Positions 61,822-64,000 of a DNA stretch of 64,000 nt are shown here, piece after piece. The notes beneath the pieces are model-generated. The model worked only from the letters and a program-made list of their open reading frames with translations, did not search any database and had not been told where the DNA came from. A program made the position numbers and the translations under genes. The stretch is from Pontiellaceae bacterium B1224 (GTDB lineage Bacteria; Verrucomicrobiota; Kiritimatiellia; Kiritimatiellales; Pontiellaceae), in contig JAROBA010000013.1 in the NCBI GenBank assembly GCA_029432815.1, forward strand, positions 57,560-121,559, given 5' to 3'. Position 1 is the first letter of the stretch; every line of letters starts with the position of its first letter.

Positions 61822-63624
61822 GTGATACCAAGCAGACAAAGACGTTATATCCTATTCCAACGCAAACTTCAGCAGAAGACCCAGAGCTGGCTGAGCCGAC
61901 TCCGAATCAGCGAAAACACCTTCACGATCCTGCTTGCCGTCCTCATCGGTCTCCTGGCAGGCTTCGGCAACTACCTGTTTCGCAAAACCACAGAGTTGAT
62001 TCATTGGCTGTTTTTCGAACAACCCATCGAGCTTTTCGATATCAACTTAGAGGAATGGAGCTTCAAAAGGTTGCTGGTAGTGCTCATCCCGGCGATCGGT
62101 GGTCTTCTAATGATCCCCATGTGGATTTTATTCGGCAAGGATCTGAAAGGCGGCTTTGCCGGATTCCTGGTCACGGTTAATCTGAAAGGGGCCAAACTGC
62201 CGCTCCGACCGCTTTTCACCCGCGGACTGGCGGCCGCAATCACTCTCGGCACCGGCGGCAGTGCCGGTCAGGAAGGACCCATCGCCGTCATTGGCGGCAC
62301 CATCGGCAGCCAGTTCGGCAAACTGTTCAGGCTCGGCGAATCCAAACTCAAGGTCCTGGTCGCCTGCGGCGCCGCAGCCGGAGTCGCCGCAACCTTTAAC
62401 GCCCCAATCGCCGGCGTCTTTTTCGCAACGGAAATCGTGCTGCTCTCCTCGTTCGAAGTCGTTAGCTTCACCATGATCGTCATCGCCAGCGGCATAGCCA
62501 CGGTCCTCTCGCGCGCGCTGCTGGGCACCGGATCAGAACTGACAGCGCCAACCTACGCAATGAGCCATTTCTGGGAACTGGGGCTCTACCTGCTGCTCGG
62601 GATCGTCATCGGCGGACTGGCGGCCGGATTTATCCATGTCCATTACCGGATCAAGGACGTGATCGACGGCATCAAACTGCCCAAGTTGGCCAAACCGGTT
62701 ATGGGCGGCCTGCTCGTCGGCCTGATCGGACTCTTTCTGCCGCAGGTCTTCGGCAACGGCTACGAATTCATGAGCGAGGTGCTCACCGGTCATTACGCCT
62801 GGCACCTGTTGCTGCTGCTGATCGTCGCCAAAATGGTTGCGACCGGCATCACCATCGGCTCCGGTCTGCCGGGCGGACTCTTTGCGCCCTGCCTATTTAT
62901 CGGCGCGGTCGCCGGCGGTGCCTACGGCCACCTGCTGGCGGTGCTGCTGCCGGGGGCCACCCTCTCCCCCGGCGCCTACGCCCTGGTCGGCATGGGCGCG
63001 TTCCTTGCCGCCACGACCCATGCCCCGATGACGGCCATCTTTCTGCTCTTCGAGATCACCGACAGCTACGATATCATCATTCCAATCATGCTGACCTGCG
63101 TGATCGGCACTGCCATTGCCCGCCATCTTAAAAAAGAGAGTCTGGAAACAATGGAGCTCAGCCGCCTCGGCATCGATCTGGAAGCGGGCAAAGAGCGCAA
63201 CATCATGAAGAGCCTGTCAGTTGGCGAAGTGATGCGAACCCACGTTGAATCGATTCCTGAGAATATGACCCTGGGCGAATTCGCCGACTTTATCCAGCGG
63301 ACCCAGCACACCAACTTCCCGCTGGTCAATGCGGCCGGCGAGTTGACCGGCATCATTTCGGTGCAGGATTTCATGGGCGTCGTTTTCGAGAAGAACCTGA
63401 TGGATCTGGTCGTGGTCAAAGAACTGGCGACCACCGATGTGATCACCGTTCACGCCGAGGAAAACCTGGATGCGGCCATGCGCAGGATCGGCTATCGCAA
63501 CATCGAACAGCTACCAGTCGTCGACCGCGAAACCCAGCGCAAGTTGTACGGCATCATCTCACGGCACGACATGATCTCGGCCTACAACCGCGCACTGATG
63601 ACCCGGAACCTGGAGGAAGACTGA
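61822..63624 (+). CDS. CLC-family chloride channel/antiporter with CBS pair
   Basis: A 600-residue CLC protein. About 11 TM segments include GTGGSAGQEGPIAVIGG with the gating Glu 151, and GSGLPGGLFAPCLFIGAVAG with the anion-binding GLFAP motif. A C-terminal pair of CBS domains (about 465-595: VGEVMRTHVESIPENMTLGE and ATTDVITVHAEENLDAAMRR) probably senses nucleotides. The start is GTG at 61822. Chloride passage and acid or volume regulation are the family roles. It is bounded by direct repeats with the two genes before it. Confidence 0.92.
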   Translation: MIPSRQRRYILFQRKLQQKTQSWLSRLRISENTFTILLAVLIGLLAGFGNYLFRKTTELIHWLFFEQPIELFDINLEEWSFKRLLVVLIPAIGGLLMIPMWILFGKDLKGGFAGFLVTVNLKGAKLPLRPLFTRGLAAAITLGTGGSAGQEGPIAVIGGTIGSQFGKLFRLGESKLKVLVACGAAAGVAATFNAPIAGVFFATEIVLLSSFEVVSFTMIVIASGIATVLSRALLGTGSELTAPTYAMSHFWELGLYLLLGIVIGGLAAGFIHVHYRIKDVIDGIKLPKLAKPVMGGLLVGLIGLFLPQVFGNGYEFMSEVLTGHYAWHLLLLLIVAKMVATGITIGSGLPGGLFAPCLFIGAVAGGAYGHLLAVLLPGATLSPGAYALVGMGAFLAATTHAPMTAIFLLFEITDSYDIIIPIMLTCVIGTAIARHLKKESLETMELSRLGIDLEAGKERNIMKSLSVGEVMRTHVESIPENMTLGEFADFIQRTQHTNFPLVNAAGELTGIISVQDFMGVVFEKNLMDLVVVKELATTDVITVHAEENLDAAMRRIGYRNIEQLPVVDRETQRKLYGIISRHDMISAYNRALMTRNLEED

Positions 63625-64000
63625 TAGCCTCGCTCCCCGTAGAAAACAGATGCCCCGCCCGTCACCGTCAACCGAAACCAGTACCCGTCGAACACAAGAA
63701 ACTGACGGATGTCCACTTCCAGGCGCTGGAAATGTTTCAACCACTTAGACACAAAGAACGCGAAAAAAAACCGGACCTTTGACGGGAAGGCTGTGCCGAA
63801 CAGAAACTGCCCAGGATGCACAGGAACAACTTCCAGACATTGGAAATCTGCGGCAAAATTTTCCAATGATTGGAAAATGGAAAACATCATTTCATAGGAC
63901 TGGCACGAATGGCACTTCCTTAAGCTGCGTCTGCACGATATTTACTCCGATGCTTTATCTCGACCATTTCATGGCGTGGCTTCGTTAAAAGCTGGTACGG
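63625..64000. other. Repeat-rich end of window; no gene seen
   Basis: Contains palindromes at 63717-63731, 63831-63845 and 63861-63875, a gacacaaagaacgcg phrase near 63747, and the right direct-repeat copy. No convincing frame. Confidence 0.6.
63778..63876. repeat. Direct repeat, right copy, of CLC region
   Basis: Matches 60656-60754: TTTGACGGGAAGG, CCGAACAG, AGGATGCACAGGA, palindrome, CTGCGGCAAAATT, palindrome. Confidence 0.75.

Larger units (their letters stand above)
292..63875. repeat. Dispersed palindrome family TTCCA-R-N3-Y-TGGAA (38 perfect copies found by eye)
   Basis: Each copy is 15 bases. Starts: 292, 469, 3784, 4322, 4339, 11275, 11350, 12130, 14533, 16399, 26519, 28989, 30941, 30973, 31003, 31944, 31977, 32008, 35087, 35118, 36678, 39937, 40195, 45364, 45784, 45923, 49947, 50390, 51002, 51108, 54795, 60465, 60709, 60739, 61566, 63717, 63831, 63861. 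The middle base positions favour purine first and pyrimidine last (37 of 38 and 38 of 38). About 13 copies lie inside genes. One-mismatch copies also exist (for example 14102, 40992, 43168, 45234). None is in the SIR2-STAND gene or the FG-GAP gene. Confidence 0.9.

Noticed and set aside
1..64000. tRNA, rRNA or riboswitch genes
   Set aside because: No convincing T-loop/acceptor pairing or conserved rRNA or riboswitch core was found by eye; an Infernal/tRNAscan run would be needed to exclude them.

Overview
The window looks like a chromosome segment from an anaerobic, fermentative, Gram-negative bacterium of the PVC group, most likely Kiritimatiellales-like (Verrucomicrobiota). This is inferred, not proven. 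The reasons are oxygen-sensitive [FeFe]-hydrogenases and pyruvate formate-lyase, lipid A modification genes and an outer-membrane porin (so a Gram-negative envelope), several SHD1-domain secreted proteins typical of PVC bacteria, and intergenic space crowded with short palindromes.

Layout. 1-4313 (+): hydrogenase operon with the end of a PAS-containing sensory [FeFe]-hydrogenase, a SpoIIE-type phosphatase, a thioredoxin-like ferredoxin and a monomeric [FeFe]-hydrogenase. 4535-7607 (-): pyruvate formate-lyase and its activase. 7889-16785: a compact system made of a ferredoxin / haem membrane protein / flavoprotein / EF-hand operon, further EF-hand, TPR-like and secreted proteins, and an OmpR-type two-component pair; seven promoters here share one direct-repeat box at one fixed spacing, so this looks like a single regulon. 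17066-20701: a giant secreted FG-GAP repeat protein. 21183-30889: SHD1 paralogues, a GNAT, a quinone-oxidoreductase-like enzyme, a DUF4405-like membrane protein, a MoaF-like protein with a broken start, an alkylsulfatase remnant, two metallo-beta-lactamase-fold proteins, an NmrA-like protein and an AraC regulator. 31078-31916: frameshifted BRO-type gene between direct repeats. 32099-35366: SLC12-like transporter and HMG-CoA reductase. 35415-45885: a two-component system divergent from a heptosyltransferase and arnT-arnB-arnC-arnA-arnD (L-Ara4N decoration of lipid A). 46005-49616: a large AT-richer SIR2-NB-ARC-TPR protein, probably an antiphage STAND sensor, flanked by about 135-bp direct repeats, one of which is the 3' end of arnD. 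50465-50965: addiction module with a frameshifted toxin. 51127-60463: polyol import and oxidation (OprB porin, mannitol dehydrogenase, SDR, RbsCAB-type ABC transporter, fructokinase, GntR/LacI-type regulator). 60926-63624: DUF1847-like protein, a hypothetical gene and a CLC channel, again between direct repeats.

Three signals stand out. (1) The palindrome TTCCA-R-N3-Y-TGGAA occurs at least 38 times by eye (chance expectation for the ten fixed bases is about 0.06), between genes and also inside genes. (2) A complete predicted regulon shares CTTAAT-N5-CTTAAGG, then exactly 10 nt, then a -10 hexamer, around an unusual flavoprotein/EF-hand system. (3) A candidate SIR2-STAND defence gene sits in a slot bounded by duplicated arnD-end sequence; two other slots (BRO gene; CLC region) are also bounded by palindrome-bearing direct repeats. 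All counts and alignments were made by eye; no database search was run.
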